DNA of 7,212 nt from CAZFZT01 sp964523675 (GTDB taxonomy: Bacteria; Planctomycetota; Phycisphaerae; Phycisphaerales; SM1A02). The notes beneath the pieces were generated by a model. It saw only the letters and a list, made by a program, of their open reading frames with translations, had not been told where the DNA came from and did not search any database. Position 1 is the first letter of the stretch. Each line of letters begins with the position of its first letter. A program made the translations under genes and the position numbers. Location of the stretch: NCBI GenBank assembly GCA_964523675.1, contig CAZFZT010000117.1, positions 1-7,212 on the forward strand, in the 5' to 3' direction. Below are positions 6,087 through 7,212 of the stretch, piece by piece.

Positions 6087-6096
6087 NNNNNNNNNN
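6087..6096. other. assembly gap (10 N)
   Basis: Ten unknown bases. The coding frames on the two sides differ: the left side ends on a codon boundary at 6086 and the right side resumes a codon at 6097, so 10 bases cannot keep the frame. The true length must be a multiple of three if one gene crosses it. GATGAAATTTGG occurs on both sides (6075-6086 and 6127-6138), so the gap sits at a repeat. The number 10 is probably a placeholder. Confidence 0.98.
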
Positions 6097-7200
6097 CAGA
6101 ACGCGCTGGCCGTCGCCGAAGAGGGCGATGAAATTTGGGTCGCTGCAGGCGCGCACATCGGACCATTCGAGTTGAAAGAGAGAGTTCGGCTTTACGGCGG
6201 CTTCCAAGGTAATGAAACTTCGCTCGCCGATCGTGATCGCAACGGCGTCACCTTCACCTACGAAACCGTGCTGTCCGGAGACGACTCTTATCAGGTTCTC
6301 CTGGGTGCGAACATCGGTGGCGGAGACGATGATTACAATGGTGATCGAACGGTGGTCAACGGCTTCACAATCGCGCGTGGCTTGAGTGGGGCGGTCTTCC
6401 TCGAGGATGCTGCGCCGGTGTTCATTCTTTGCCGCTTCTTCGAAAACGACGGGCAAGCCGTCTTTGCAACTGGTGCCTTCGATCCCACAGGCGTCAACCG
6501 CGCGCCGGAGTTTTTCAATTGCACGTTCATCGATAATGAAGCGGCCTACGGGGCCGGCGTCACCCTCATCGCTTTGGGCGATGCTCAGACGGTGTTCAGC
6601 AACTGCCTCTTCGCAGATAACAAGGTGACGAGCGTGCATGCCGGAGGCGCCATCCGATCGCGTGACAGCGACGGCAGAATAGTCAATTGCACGTTCTACG
6701 GAAACGATGCGGAGGGGCAGGTCGGCGGCGGCGCTGTGCATCTTGAGGGTCTCAACTCACCCGGGTTCACATGGTCTATCGCCAACTCAGTTTTCTGGGG
6801 AAACATTGCGGATGAGGCAGGCGGCGAGGACGCGCAGATTTACATCAACCCGGAAGCCGATCTGGTGACGCTCGACGTCAGTTACACCCTCATTGAGGGT
6901 CTGACGAACATCTCCGGCACCGGCAACATCGATGACGACCCGGAGTTCGATGACGAGGTGAATCTCGATTTTCGCTTGGGCTCCGGCTCACCCGCAATAG
7001 ATGCGGGCGACGAGGGTGAGGCGACGGCGAATCACTACGACATTTCGGACGCGGTCACATACAACCCCAATCGCGCCGCTCCTGATCTTGATTTGACCGG
7101 CCGCATCCAGGGAACGCACCCCGCGCAGATTGACATGGGGTGTTACGAAGTCGGCAGCGGCCCACCCGCACTTTGGGACTACGAAGAAGATGAACAATGA
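6097..7200 (+). CDS. exported right-handed parallel beta-helix protein, C-terminal part (choice-of-anchor Q-like)
   Basis: There are 367 codons after the gap, open at the 5' end. Numbered from the gap, residues 1-60 hold QNALAVAEEGDEIWVAAG, then LYGGFQGNETSLADRDRN and TVLSGD, a conserved opening of this family. Helix rungs repeat every 28-33 residues with an NCxFxxN pattern: LCRFFEND (111), NCTFIDNE (141), NCLFADNK (169), NCTFYGND (197) and NSVFWGNI (230). The end has SPAIDAGDE (298-306), then DLDLTGRIQG and QIDMGCYE, typical of the C-terminal domain called choice-of-anchor Q. It ends in an acidic tail DYEEDEQ with no dockerin, sorting signal or membrane span, unlike the neighbouring exported protein. 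Similar folds bind or cleave polysaccharides, but no catalytic residues can be assigned; a structural or adhesive role is equally possible. It is probably the same gene as 5871-6086, though a false join of two paralogs cannot be excluded. Confidence 0.88.
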   Translation, partial: QNALAVAEEGDEIWVAAGAHIGPFELKERVRLYGGFQGNETSLADRDRNGVTFTYETVLSGDDSYQVLLGANIGGGDDDYNGDRTVVNGFTIARGLSGAVFLEDAAPVFILCRFFENDGQAVFATGAFDPTGVNRAPEFFNCTFIDNEAAYGAGVTLIALGDAQTVFSNCLFADNKVTSVHAGGAIRSRDSDGRIVNCTFYGNDAEGQVGGGAVHLEGLNSPGFTWSIANSVFWGNIADEAGGEDAQIYINPEADLVTLDVSYTLIEGLTNISGTGNIDDDPEFDDEVNLDFRLGSGSPAIDAGDEGEATANHYDISDAVTYNPNRAAPDLDLTGRIQGTHPAQIDMGCYEVGSGPPALWDYEEDEQ

Positions 7201-7212
7201 TGCGCGTCCTTG
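7197..7212 (+). CDS. possible start of a next gene (partial, window edge)
   Basis: ATG 7197-7199 overlaps the TGA stop (7198-7200) of the beta-helix gene, and a second in-frame ATG follows at 7200. Only MMRVL can be read before the window ends. A 4-base ATGA overlap is a common form of translational coupling, and purine-rich GAAGAAGATG just upstream is a weak ribosome binding site. With five residues nothing can be said about function. Confidence 0.3.

Overview
The window is a GC-rich bacterial stretch, all on the + strand, that looks like Planctomycetota, possibly the Phycisphaerae side. Three things suggest this: an ECF sigma factor of the type usually found beside protein kinases in planctomycetes, a Ser/Thr kinase fused to a long TPR array, and exported proteins with tandem repeats and a dockerin-like 'DxNxDG...LLxxLAxWG' tail. 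A run of 10 N shows that this is a draft, scaffolded assembly. No database search was possible; family names are from recognition of the sequence.

Left part (1-3840), signalling module: an ECF-type sigma factor (220-852) is followed by a Pkn-type kinase (1011-3767) with an N-terminal cytoplasmic kinase domain, one membrane span and seven TPR units in an exact 42-residue register. The 158-base spacer between them holds a short 10-bp tandem repeat and a possible 43-codon ORF that ends 6 bases before the kinase start. A 7-bp hairpin abuts the sigma-factor start codon. A strong intrinsic terminator (3808-3840) closes the unit. The likely logic is envelope or protein-protein sensing through the TPR region, kinase output, and a transcriptional response through the sigma factor.

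Middle (3841-5700), exported repeat protein: after two TTGACA hexamers 10 bp apart and a strong Shine-Dalgarno site, a 568-residue secreted protein (3922-5628) carries eight repeats of about 60 residues (NxxGxxAF type, propeller-like) and a C-terminal module with two EF-hand loops. A hairpin (5670-5696) follows as a likely terminator.

Right part (5701-7212), exported beta-helix protein: a second secreted protein starts at 5871 and is interrupted by the gap at 6087-6096. The sequences on each side of the gap are alternative versions of the same protein segment and are out of frame across the 10 N, so the join may be wrong or mis-sized. The downstream part (6097-7200) is a parallel beta-helix with a 'SPAIDAG' type C-terminal domain. 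Its stop codon overlaps a possible next start (ATGA) at the window edge.

No tRNA, rRNA, CRISPR array, insertion sequence or phage gene was seen. The strongest points for follow-up are the gap junction, the eight-unit exported repeat protein with its calcium-binding tail, and the sigma-kinase spacer.
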